From positions 1,437,522 to 1,501,521 of the forward strand of contig VYZI01000130.1 in NCBI GenBank assembly GCA_013397695.1: a stretch of 64,000 bases of DNA. The letters run 5' to 3'. The DNA is from Centropus unirufus. Lineage: Eukaryota; Chordata; Aves; Cuculiformes; Centropidae. The position numbers and the translations under genes are program-made. Positions 24,183-35,643 of this stretch are shown here, piece after piece; the first letter of the stretch is position 1, and each line of letters begins with the position of its first letter. Under the pieces are notes generated by a model. That model worked only from the letters and a program-made list of their open reading frames with translations, made no database searches and was not told the DNA's origin.

Positions 24183-25960
24183 TGAATCAGAGAAAATAGG
24201 ATTAGAGGGGACTTAGAGGTCATGTAGTCCATTTTCTTGTCTCAAACCATAATCAGCTACACTTTAAACTTCCCCAACAGGTGAGGGAGATTTTATTCTC
24301 TGCAAAAACTCTTTCAGCATTCCTTATTTCTATTTACACTAATTCTCCTTCACTTCAGTTTAAGACTATTACTTCTTGTTGTATAATGGATACAGAAAAA
24401 GTTCATTGTTTCTTTGTCTCTACCTATTTGTTTCTTAGGTTGTTAAAAACCAGTTAATTTTTTTTAACAAGTTCATCTTTGTAAGATTTCTTTTTCTAAA
24501 TAAAGTAATCTGAGTGCCTTCAATAGTTCAAGATTTCTGGGCAGATCCTAAGTGCACAAGTAGGTCAGAATTGCCCTGAGCAGCCTCATCAGGCCTCTCC
24601 ATTGACCCAGGAGCACTATATCAGCATTAAATCCAGTCCTTGCATGGAGCGTTTTAGGCAGTTCTGCATCCTGCCCTGTCCCCTGTTCATCCTGACTTGT
24701 TCACTTGACTTCCCAGATTGACCTCAGACATTTTGCACTTACCTAATGCTCACCAAACTCTCAGTGATGAGCATTACTGCCCAGACCTAACCCTGCTTGT
24801 GTTTTTCAGGACTGCACCTATGACAGCATCCAACCATCTTACATGTTTTATGGTAACCGTTGGTTTGGTCCTACCTTGGCCTCTCTTGTTGCGTAGTCCT
24901 GCTCCTGCTACTCGGTATCAGAAACATTTTGTTTCACTCCTGAAATTGGAACTGTCTTGAATTTTGGGGTTTTCTTCTTTTTTTTTTTTTTTTTTTTAAC
25001 TGATTTGCCAAGATCATTTTCTATTCTGGTCCTTCTCTCAGATCTTATTGCAGATCCTCCTAGCTTGGTGCTGATTAGTAATTAAATAAGTATACACTTC
25101 ATGCTTTTGAAATAATTAAGGGAAATATCGAGTGGTGGCAGACTGAAGACAGACCCTGAGAAATTCCACTTACGGCATCTTTCCAACTTGGCAGTGAACT
25201 TTAATAGCTACTCCCCCAGTATGATATTCTTCCCTTCCAGCAGTGCCATATTTCCTTAGCTTGTTTAAGAGAGACCTGCTGAAGCTCAGAAACATGATTT
25301 CTGTTTCTTCTCTATTTTTTTTCAGGAAAGCTCTTAACTTCTCACAGAAGGAAGCTGAAAAGATATGACATGATTTGTTCTCAGCTGTTCTTCATCTCCT
25401 CATAAGCATGTACCAGCTGTATACAAGTTGTTCAATTATTTATTCCAGTATTTTCACAGGAACTGAAGGTCAGCTTCTAAGTTACTCCTTACACCTATTA
25501 AAAATAGACAATGCATTTTCCTTTCCCGGGCTTCTGAAGCCTAACTAGTCCTTATGAGTTCACAAAGTTGCTGACCCTGAGACTGCCTGAGTCAGTACCA
25601 TAAAGTCAATTTCATCAAGCTCAGAGAGTTCAAAGCCTCAAACTTCTCTAGCTGCACTTTAATTGGCTCTTCTAACTGTTCTTCTGGCCTGAGATTTTAC
25701 TCCTTGTCATTGGAGGTGACGTAATGAGCTGTCTGATGAACACTGTTATTGTCAGTGGAGGCTGAAGCAAAAAATGCAGTAAGTGCTTTGGCTTTTCTTT
25801 GCATCATCTGTCGACAGCTCCTTGTTAAACACCAGATCTACTCTTTACTTGATCTTTCTCTTCCTTGCTATCATATTGCACTTACAGAGGATTCTTGTTT
25901 TCTTGTTGTCCTTCCTAGAACACTTGCTACATTTTTCCTCTTTAAAAGTAGGTTTTTAGG
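24183..25960 (-). mobile_element. Ancient CR1/L3-type LINE copy, part of ORF2 plus 3' end
   Basis: Reading the plus strand, collinear landmarks of an inverted old amniote CR1 appear in order. They are the 3' UTR end (24183-24250), the 'ttacttcttgtt' tail region (24371-24382), 'tagcttggtg' (25061), 'agaccctgagaaattcc' (25151), 'ccttagcttgttta' (25255), 'catgatttgttct' (25368), 'aattatttattccagtattt' (25434), 'ttcccggg' (25523), 'atttcatcaagctc' (25609) and the segment between the endonuclease and reverse transcriptase (25751-25797). The family is known to encode an endonuclease/reverse transcriptase. All frames here are broken by stops and indels, so the copy is inactive. The order supports one insertion about 1.8 kb long. 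The middle (about 24540-25020) matches poorly and contains a T20 run. Confidence 0.8.
24978..24997. repeat. T20 homopolymer
   Basis: Twenty uninterrupted T residues lie inside the old CR1 copy. The run is probably slippage after insertion or substitution, and is a likely assembly or length polymorphism site. Confidence 0.95.
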
Positions 25961-25982
25961 CATCTAATAGGAGTAGGCTGCT

Positions 25983-26088
25983 TTTTCAAAAGTGCTAACC
26001 ATGTTATTTGAGTATCTGAAGTTTGTTCAGGTGCTTAAATACAGATTTAGATCTGCAACATTAAACTCTGAAGCTTGAAAATGTTGGC
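25983..26088. mobile_element. Possible old MITE-like DNA element
   Basis: It starts 'tttttcaaaagtgct' and ends 'gcttgaaaatgttgg', with an internal 'ggtgcttaaatacagattta'. These phrases resemble a class of small non-autonomous repeats seen in reptile genomes, with ends that are loosely inverted. Divergence is high and no target duplication is clear, so this is tentative. Confidence 0.3.
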
Positions 26089-26526
26089 TTGTGTATAAGT
26101 ATGACATCCACTTAACTGCTTTGAGAAACAAAGTAGGATGTTGGAGAAAAAAAAAGACAAATACTACATCCAATTTATCCTACCTTCAATCTTTTTAAAT
26201 GTTGTTGTTTTCTTAATTTATTTAAAAGGAATAAGCTCTTTCTTTTAATGCTTTTGCTAATTCTTCCAATAAAATACTAATTTATTTTCCTTTCACACAT
26301 GTTACAGTCAGAAGCCTATTTCTTGATTTAAAATTAAAGCAATTACTTACTGCATTATTTCCTTAATAGAAAAGCTTTAAATTACCTCCCAATTTAGAGT
26401 GCCTCAGTGGTTCCTACAAAGTAGTTATCAATGGTGTCTAGCTTCATTTCCACTGCAAAATAGAAGAATCTTGTTAATATTAACTCATCCTCATCTTTCA
26501 AGCATTATGAACAGCTTTAAATGACG

Positions 26527-26563
26527 CACACGTGCACACACACACACATATACACACCCCCCC
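26527..26563. repeat. CA microsatellite ending in C7
   Basis: An interrupted (CA)n tract is followed by seven C residues at 26557-26563. Confidence 0.9.
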
Positions 26564-27386
26564 TTTTAAAATGGAGGGGGAAAGAAATATCTTACGCGTA
26601 AGGCTGCAGACTATTTTTCCCACAGAAGTAACTCCACATGGTTCCTGTTTCGGTGTGCTTCATGACCAGGAACAAAATACTTATGGCTTGCCCATGCAAA
26701 CATTGTTTCTCTGAGCTGCCTAAATGCAAGGGTACTCTATTACAAGAGATACACAACTCATCATGCGTTGAGATAATAAGAGAGTTCAGATAAGAAGAGA
26801 TGCACCCACATTATGTGGACTGCAAAATCTATTGTGCATATGTTATCTTATTCATTTTTGAGGGTGTATTTTGATTCATTGCATGGAGATTTTCATAATG
26901 TGCCAGCATAGAATCATTTAAAATGATGCTGCTTTACTTCAACTGATGTTCAAACCACTTATACAAGGAAATCTTGTAAGGATTTTTTTTATTTGTTATT
27001 GTTATACATAATTCAGTCCACGGAATCCAACTTTTCCCATGATCTGTACAAATCAGATTGTACTGCTGTGCCACAGTGTGCCAGAAAGCTTCATGGGGAT
27101 TGTAGAGGTACCTGTGACACCATCTGGATACAATCACCAAACGTTTCATAGTGTTATAAAGGATATACATTTTTTTCTCCTCTCAATTCATGTTTCATAG
27201 ATAAAGAGTAATTCTGATTTTGTTTCCCACACATACTGACAGAAACAGGCACCCAGGCTGAAACATCAAGGAAAGTCATAAACAATGGCTAAGAGGATCC
27301 TACAAAGTATTACAGTGGGCTTAGTTCAATATTGATTTCTAATTCCTGCAGAAGTTAATTATTGCACAATCCCTTTCTGTTATTAT

Positions 27387-27435
27387 GGAGGAAAAAAGAA
27401 GAAAAGGAAAAAGAAAAAGAAAGAAAAAAAAAGGG
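27387..27435 (+). repeat. 49-base pure purine tract
   Basis: An uninterrupted A/G run made of GAAAA- and GAAA-like units. It is low-complexity sequence. Confidence 0.9.
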
Positions 27436-28915
27436 TGTAAATAAGAAAAGGCCTAAAAATGAAGTAAAATAAAACACCATGGCTAACTTAGATGTGCATA
27501 GGAAAACTGATAAATATCACTTGTAAGCAAGAAATGGAAGTCTCTCCTATACATTTTACTGAACTAAAAATAACCAAGAACTTTATTGCAAGAGTATGAC
27601 AGAAATTATTCTTTAGAAATTTTTTTTAGGATTTGAAATATTATTTCCCAAATAGTGATCAGTTAAGGTTTGTGGTTTGTTTTTTTTGTCTGTTTGCTTT
27701 AATTGTATTGCTGGAAATGTTGCAGATTTGACCTTTTATGACTTCGACCAGTTGGGCTTTTCCACACCTGCAGTCTAAGAGGTGGTGTTGCTCGTATTTC
27801 AGTCATGTTAATATTTCATGAGGGATGACAACTACAACTCGGTGCTCCTCAGCAACCTCAGCCAAGCTCAGGGAAAGAAAGAGAGCAGGTATTGGGACAA
27901 AATATGTGACTCATTTCTTATCACTGTTGTGGGTGAGGCAATAGACTCAAACTGTCTGTTTTCCACATTTATACATCAGCTTTCATCTTCCACCTGCAAT
28001 CCCAGTAAAAGTGTACGCTCACTGAGTCTACAGGTTTTTTTCTGCTTTACTTAATCTGGCATATACTGGATTTATTTGGATTTTGGCGATAACAGATTTT
28101 ACAGGGAAGGGATTTTTGGAAAGGTCAAAGAGTGAACTTCAGTTCGGGTGAATAAGAGAGTCCGTATTCACTTTATATCACATTATTACTATGATTATCA
28201 TTAAATGCATCACATGTTTCCAGAATCTTCAATTTCTATATTTTCAATCACAATGAGGAGGAAATATGTAGGTGAAGAAGTGTCTCTATGAAGGACATGG
28301 ATGACAATTTACAGACACTCCATATCACTTAGCAGACCTCACTAGATGAGATTTTTTTGATTTATGAATATTTCAGAATACACCTCTATAAGATAGATCA
28401 CAGCTTGTACAGCTTTTTTAATGGGAAATTGCAGACAAGATATACATCCCACATGTATGAGTGCACTGAAGAATTGGGGCAAGGCAGAAGACAGAAGTCC
28501 ATGTGTGCTTCACAATCAGAGTATGAGGATTCCTCTCAGGAGCCCTAAATCTTTACAGCGTCACTTTGGGTAACCTGACATCATTTCTGTCCCTTCTTAC
28601 CACAGCAATCTCAAATGGCTTGTTTCTTTACAGAGTCAAGGGAACAGAGCTATCCACCTATCTGCGTATAAGCTGCGCATTCAGCCCCAACATCATCCAC
28701 CATGAAGTATCTGTGACAGGGAAACTGCACTTGCATGCCAAGAATTCCTTCTAACACAATATCCATGTATTAGGTACCCATGCTTCTCTACCCAAGCTGC
28801 CAATGGCATTGTTTAAAAATGCTGGATATAAATGTAAATCTACCAGTCATTTTGCATTATACTACTCTTTGTATGTACCTTTTTTCACCCGGTTTCTTGT
28901 CCTGAAAAGCACCTG

Positions 28916-29170
28916 GATATGTTCCTCCAGATGTGAAGTCCTGTGGGCCAGGTAGAAGGGAAAAATAATTTCCCTTATCTTGCTGTCTATGCCCTTACCA
29001 TGGCTAACATCGTTAGCCCATGTCAAAACCCAGACTAATATCAAGACATATGTTATCGACTACATCCATCTCATTCATCTTGCTAAATGTTGTTAAACGC
29101 ACCTTTCTCCTCAGAATCATTGGTCCTGGGCATGGCTTGAGGGATGCTCCTGTTGAACTGCATCTGACCA
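28916..29170 (-). mobile_element. Diverged CR1 fragment
   Basis: The plus strand reads 'aaaataatttcccttatctt' then 'gctgtctatgccc' (28970-28995), and later 'ctcctgttgaactgcatctg' (29147-29166). These match, in order and spacing, the inverse of the region downstream of the reverse transcriptase in CR1. The sequence between is poorly preserved. No 3' terminus is present. The call is tentative because the similarity is limited to two short blocks. Confidence 0.45.
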
Positions 29171-30824
29171 TGCATACCAGCTTTTTTATTTTTCCCTGAG
29201 TATATCCTTTAATAGCAAGGTTCTAGACCACTATGCCACGAAATCAGCTGATATATGGGCTCTACCAATTATATGTTTTACCGTCTCACATTCTGGGGAA
29301 CTGAAAGTAAGAAAGCAGGTGGTATTTTCTGACCACGTGGAAAACAAATCTTTGCAAAAGTGAAGAGATAAGAATTTCCATTTTCTCTTCTGCCCCATCT
29401 CTTGGGAGCAATACTGCTTTTTAGAGCAGGAGCAGGGCTCCACAAATCTACATGTATGCTCCTGAAACCCAGGGCCCCTCTGAAAAGACAAATTTGCTCA
29501 GCAGCTGATCTACAGATGAAGAACTCGTCAGAGATAAAATAGAGTTGGAGATGCTTTCCATACATGCAGCTCAAAGGATTCAGACCTCTGAGGATCTCAA
29601 CATCTTTTCTATGTGTATCTTGATATCATTCCCATTGCTGCATCTCATACCATCACTTTGCTTATCTTCCCTGATAACTCAGATGTGTTAACATCTTGCT
29701 AGTTCTTGCCCTGCATCCTCTTTAAAAAAGAAATTGTGCACTTAACATGGTACAATCCAAGCTGACATCTTAACAATCCAAGCTGATTCTGTAACAAACA
29801 GCGTCCAACTAATTTTGCTCCTGTGTTTCAGAAATTTTGGATACTGCTACAGTTGGTCATGAAGTTGAGCAGCCATACAAGCCCCTAATGGGAGAGTGGC
29901 TGGAGCATTTCGGATGTCTTCTTGGTACAGCTGTCTCTCTGAACTGATTGTAAAGTGGACTGCATTGAACAATACAGTCAGATGAGTGTTCTGTGTTAAA
30001 CCTGATGACATAAATATAACATTTACTTCATTTTGAAGGGTTTTTCTGTAGAGCTGGAAAGGAGTACCAAGCAGCTATAAGTACTTTTCTAGCTGCATGT
30101 CAGAGGTGAATGGAATTAGTGATAGGTGTGTTTTCAAACTTGAAGTGGAGAATGCAGGTCCTAAAAATTCATTCATTGTTTGTCCTCTTCGAAAAGAGGG
30201 CAGTAGGTTTTAAAAGCAGTGCCATTGATTCTTCATTATAGTGTAGGATTATGAGATACTAGCCCTGAAAAGCTAAGACTCATTTCAGCACGTATTGGAT
30301 TTATAATCAATAAAATAATCACTTGATTCAATCTTAGGTCCTAGGTCAATTAATTATATTTTTAAAATTATTTCTGGCTTCAGGGATCGTTTTACCTATA
30401 TCGTATAGCAAACTAATGATATAATTAGGAAGAAATTAATCACTCTGGCAAGGTAGTTTTCCATTTGCATTGAACAGATAAAAAGTAGAATGTATGTTTG
30501 TTTCAGTCAGAATCACTTATATTTATTTTTGCACACAAGGCTAAACTAATCAAGACTAATTACCATTATGACCATGTGAGAGGGAAAAATTCACATTGTC
30601 TAAAACAGATGAGGATAGAAGCAATTTATTGAATTACTAATGGCATGTAATTAATTGGCAACCAGTTAACTATACATTCAGGATCAATATCAGTAATGCA
30701 ACACATAAAGCATAGTGCTGCACCCCTACATTAATGTATGTGGCCTAATTTCTAAACATCCTTTTAGAACTAATCCCCAAATTCATAATCACATATGTAC
30801 CCATTGATTTACACAAGTATGCTA
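29171..30824. other. Gene-free stretch
   Basis: No gene or repeat was recognised. Overlapping minus-strand frames at 29231-29574 (86 and 98 codons) show no domain and are probably chance. Two close copies of 'acaatccaagctga' lie at 29753-29786. Confidence 0.5.
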
Positions 30825-31200
30825 ACAGGTCCCCCCCACGCCCCACAGGCCATGAGGGTTACTAACACCTCTCATTTTGGGGGTACAGCCTCTACCTTTA
30901 TTCCCTTCCCATGGGAGATGAAGGCGATCTCCCTGTATATTTGCCTATGCTGGTCCCTGAAATCCTGTATACCCATGTTGCACAGAAATCCCCTGTGAGG
31001 CAAGAGACAGGCAGTCAGATTTTTTTGGCCTGTTGTCCCTGCATCTCTCTCTGTTGGGTACCATTTCCTCCAGCATCCCAGGGGATAACATTCAATACAG
31101 TCCAAGCAGGGGGGTGGGGTTACAGGGTGGCTTCTGGCAGCAGCAAAGCAGGTTTAAACTACTGTCCTCTTTTGGTATCTCTCATTTTCATCCTAATGAC
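30825..31200. other. GC-richer block of unknown origin
   Basis: This block contains C- and G-runs (30830-30837, 31109-31120) and is clearly richer in G+C than its flanks. A 149-codon plus-strand frame (30911-31360) and a 77-codon minus-strand frame (30872-31105) overlap in it. Neither translation is recognised. It could be a diverged retroelement fragment, a retrocopy remnant or a regulatory patch. No termini or poly(A) tail were seen. Confidence 0.35.
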
Positions 31201-34200
31201 TATAGGGTCAGCTCCAGGTAGATTTATATTCCATTTATACTGGATTAGATTAGTATATTCAGTTGTGTTTAAATTCATGCATTTCTGTGCTGCTGATGGA
31301 ATGACTGTTCATTCTACTCTTTTAAAAATATTCTTTTTACAAGGCAAAATTTCCATATAATGTGTTCAAAGAGTCAGCCCCTTTTCGGGAAAATAATTAT
31401 AACTTCTTTCTTCCATTTTTTAATATATTTTCTGTCTACTGTCTAAGTGTCTCTTATTACACTAAGCTACATCTGCTTCAACTTTTTTTATGACTGGCAA
31501 ATTGGTTTCTAGTTTCCACACAGATATAAGTGACGAGGTTCTATCTTGACAAACTGGCTTCAGGATCACATATCTGCTCCCCTACTACACCCTTCTGATG
31601 GCACTGACTGGTAGATGTAGCAGAATTGTGTGGCAAGAAGTGAGGAAACTGAAAACATTTTCCCTTAACATCTTAAGATATACATTCAACTTTACCTGAA
31701 GATTTCAGAAAAACAAAAATCTGAAAAGTTTGCAGAGGTGTTAGAATTCTTCATCAGATTTCACTGAGAAAACAAGATAACACAAAGAAAACTTTGGAAA
31801 CAAAAGTGGAAAATGCTATGAGAATTTTGCAAATAGGGGCATTTTTATCATCATTGAAGAAACAAGCAAAAAAAAATACACATATACATTTGGAATTAAA
31901 AAGAGGGGTTTTATTCTGCTCTATATTTTTATCACAAACAGATACATTGTCTCTAATGATGTTCAGAGAACAAAATATTGGTGGATTTGAAGCATTCTAA
32001 CTTTTATTCAAAACTGTCCTGCAGGGACTTTTACTACTGCCATTTTTTTCATTACAGGCAATTTCCCATAATATTAAAAAAAAACCCTCGGTATTTTGAA
32101 ATAAATAAAATCAAGGTAGTTCTGTAATATGTTAATAGAGATTTAGATAAAATTAACCCAAAACTGTGTAAAAATTAATGAAGAATATGAATATGGAGTT
32201 AAAATAACCTCATGGAAATTTGCATAGTATTATATCACTACTACAGACAAAAACACTATTAAAACTCTATAAGTTTTATATATGGTATCAGTTCTTTCTC
32301 TTTCGTGGAGAGGACATTCAGAAAATACAGAGCTGTTTTTAATAAAACATCTGTTTTCTCAAAGTCTTTTTTTCTTAATTTCCTCCCTTTATCTCCCTTA
32401 TCTGCTTAAGTTGGCAGCAATATTATTCTTAGGAACCAAGATTCTTCAACCTTGTAGCAGTCTTCCCACTGAGTGGATGCTGAGCAGCAGCTTGTAGGGT
32501 CTGCCCATGGTTCAGAATAGCCACTCCTATCACTGACTCATGAAACATTCAAGCAAAGAGTTCAGTGCTGCACCCTTGCCTTATGCCATGGTACCTCTAA
32601 GTGATCATTGGAAAAAAAATAAATTTCCTCTTTCCTCTTTTGTGGAGATATAAATGTTGTTTCCTTAGTAGAGGCAACATTGACATTTTTTTCTCGGTTT
32701 ATTTTGTCTGACAAAATTGAGTAGTATTGAATTAGTATTGAATTCTCTTTAGGAGGCAGTGTCTTTCAGCTGTTTATTCTAAAAAGTTAGAGTATTTTTT
32801 CCACTACTAAAACTGATGGTGTCATCAGCTAAAATTGGATAGTAGTGTATTCTTTCCATTTATTTCTAGATATTTCAGTGTGTCTTGCAGCACATTGGCT
32901 TCTATACTTTTTCCTCAGAACTTAATTGACCTTCCTTTTGCTGAGACATCAGAAATAATTTTGTACTCTTCATTTTGTGCAAGTGTCACTGAACCCAAAA
33001 TGAAATAATGCCAGTGAAATGTCAGAAATGGGTAGTGTCAAACTATCAATCAGATGCTAATCCTGACAACAATAATTCTAGCTAAGCTCAAAGGTTCATC
33101 TAGGAAGAGGATTTCAGTGCAGCAGCTTTTCAAATTATGAAAAAATATTTCACAGGCATTTAAAATATTGTGTTAATTTTTGCTACTACTAATAAAAATA
33201 TTATAACTTATACAGAGAGAAATGTCAACATAGGACAACCTCATCCATCATCCCCCATGCAACTTAAAGTCTGGCAGAGATCATCAGATACAGAAGTTCC
33301 TAAATAATGCACTGAACAGACAATCTCTCTAGTACCACAAAGAATAAGTTTACAGAAAATATCAAACCACACTGTCAGCCAGTTAACTCTCAGTTCTGCT
33401 GGGCAGCCTGATAACTAGACATTTTCCATGACTTCTCAGTAGTAAGAAAAAAGGAAGGTGGCTCAACAATGTTAAAGCTTAAGGCAGAGGTGAAAACTGG
33501 TTTGTATTATGTCAGAAATAGCTATACAGACTACAGTTAGATATGTAGAGTATGAAGGAATAAAGAACAGAGGATGAATCTAGGCTGTTTGGATCACCGA
33601 TAAGTGTCTCTCATGTTCACCTAGAAAAAAATCATAAGGCCCTAGGTGTCTGATTTGCTAAAGAAGCCATGCTCTCCTGTTTTCTTTCTCTGATCATTCT
33701 TCAAGCTTTTCTTCACATTCCTTTCACCAAGTTCATATATCTTGATAATGAGTCCTACACAGTCAGATACAAAAAATGTCTTAGCTGTATTGTGCTTGAA
33801 CACTTGCCTGTCATCACTAAGTATCTCTTAACTGATATAAGATTGCGTTTGCACTGTTGGCTCTTGCATCAGGTTGGTGGTGCACATTAACCAGACTATC
33901 AACTGAAAGTATCTTCTTCACCCAACATTGTTCATACTTGCAATTCTTTTTAGTAGTCACTAAATTTATCATAGTGTCTTACATTCTTAATTGTCTTATG
34001 ACGTACCTTCCTTCAGTCTTTTGGGTTTTTTGTATGTTCTCCAAGTTTTATTTCTCATCGTCTCCACTGCTTTTTTTCTTTAAATGATCTTATACATTCA
34101 TTATATTAACACATTCGTACAGCACTAAGATATGTCATTAGACACCAACTAAGTTTGATTCCAAGACTGTTTTATTGAGAAAGAGACAAAAAAAAACAAA

Positions 34201-34839
34201 ACAAACCCCAAATCACCGCTTTCTCTTCCTGAACAACCTCTCATCGTTTCCCCTTTATTCAATTCCTAGACCAACTTTCAATTTTTACTATTATAATCTC
34301 ATTTGAAAGGTAGTCCCTAACACAGCAGCAATTTCCAAAGCTTCGCTGGAATTTTAATAAATATTTTTCAATTTCTTTGTCTAGAAAATCAATTATTTTA
34401 AGAAGGAAAAGCTATCATGTCAGCCTGTTCTTCTTCTGCATGTTCTTCTGCATGGTATTTTCCCCTGTTCTATGTATCTCAGTGTTCCTAGTTGTTCTTT
34501 CCCATGAAAGCTATTAGCTTTGCATATGGCTGAGGGTAGGTTAGCAGTTTAGCATCTGTCTCAGATAATCCCAACTTTGTAAATATTCATCATATATGCA
34601 GTTCTAAAATCAACCTCATATATCTTTGGCATGATGTATATTGATACAAATTTACAGTTAATCCAGGGTACCAGTTATTTCAGTATTCCATTATGATGGT
34701 TTTTGGTTTTAAAATTTTCATTTAAGATTTAGTTTACCTTGGGTGTGGTAATTCCGATTATATCTTTCTTCTTCACCTGTTTATCTCAATTATGAAACCT
34801 CTGTGTGTCTTGTTTTGTTCCACATCCTCCTTTTCAGTG
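31201..34839. other. Gene-free AT-rich stretch
   Basis: Nothing recognisable. Short tandem copies such as 'tagtattgaat' twice near 32722-32744 are slippage-scale. Open frames are under 80 codons. Confidence 0.5.
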
Positions 34840-35160
34840 AAAGACAGATATTTATTTAATGTTTGGACCATACATATTATTTATCTTTTTTTGTTTCTTT
34901 CCACATACAGCTAGAAATCTTTATTAACCATGTTCATGTCTTAGGAGGTGTGAACTCAGCTTGATTTTTGCCAGCTTGCATTTTATCTTTATCTGAATCA
35001 ATTTATGATTTTTAGAACGTTCTTGATGTTATTTTTCCTTTTCCTATTCCTTTTAGATGCTCAGTTTATGCAAAGTATCTTTGTTGAATTTGTTATTTAT
35101 CCAGTTTAGTGTGTTTTCCTTCTCTTCTTTGCTTCCTGTTTGTGACCTGCAGTTTGTAGA
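34840..35160 (-). mobile_element. Possible very old CR1/L3-like fragment
   Basis: The pyrimidine-rich plus strand, with 'ttcagtgaaagacagatat' (34841) and 'atctttgttgaatttg' (35080), loosely resembles the inverse of the region between endonuclease and reverse transcriptase in old amniote CR1s. No diagnostic block is long enough to be sure. Confidence 0.25.
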
Positions 35161-35492
35161 TAATTTTATTCTCTTTTGGTTAAATATATTTGAAGGTCCC
35201 AATAAACTTACATGTTTGACCTCGTTTAACTAACTGTTTTTCGTGATTTTTTAAAGCTTGATGATTCAAAATTGGAAAAAAAAAAAGACAGGAAAAAATA
35301 TTCACTGAGTAAGACAACAGAAATTTAATACTAAGACAGGGAGTGTTTCCAAAAGGTGAATGGCCATGCCAATTCAAAACTGATAATGCTGAAGACAAAC
35401 TTACAGCTCATTTAAAGATTGCTTTCCAATTCATGTGTGTAATGCTTTTTGTCTTAGAACAGTTCTCTTAGAACAGCTCTTAGACCAGTTTG

Positions 35493-35643
35493 CAAAATTA
35501 ATTGATTGAGAACCATAACCCTCTGCAAGGCAGACAATTATTCTCATTTACAGATGGCTAAACAAACATTCAGGTTAAGTATCTTGTCCAAAGTTAATCG
35601 GTGATGGAAGTGCAACTTCATGTTCCTGAGTGACAGTCCTGTA
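35493..35643 (+). mobile_element. MIR/CORE-SINE relic
   Basis: The plus strand follows the MIR core in order: 'aaccataaccctctgcaagg', 'attctcatttacagatgg', 'ggttaagtatcttgtccaa', 'aatcggtgatggaagtgcaa' and 'cctgagtgacagtcct'. MIR elements predate the split of mammals and sauropsids and survive in birds as rare relics. About 150 bp are recognisable. The RNA polymerase III promoter part is not evident, so this is a truncated, inactive copy. Confidence 0.75.

Larger units (their letters stand above)
26089..28915. other. Gene-free AT-rich stretch
   Basis: No genes were recognised. It contains the CA/C microsatellite and the purine tract listed separately. All open frames are under 80 codons with no family resemblance. 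Confidence 0.5.

Noticed and set aside
24718..25967. 80- and 72-codon plus-strand frames
   Set aside because: They are antisense to the old CR1 ORF2 relic.
30911..31360. 149-codon plus-strand frame as a gene
   Set aside because: No domain, no splice or promoter support, and an opposing frame overlaps it. A length like this is possible by chance in 64 kb on six frames.
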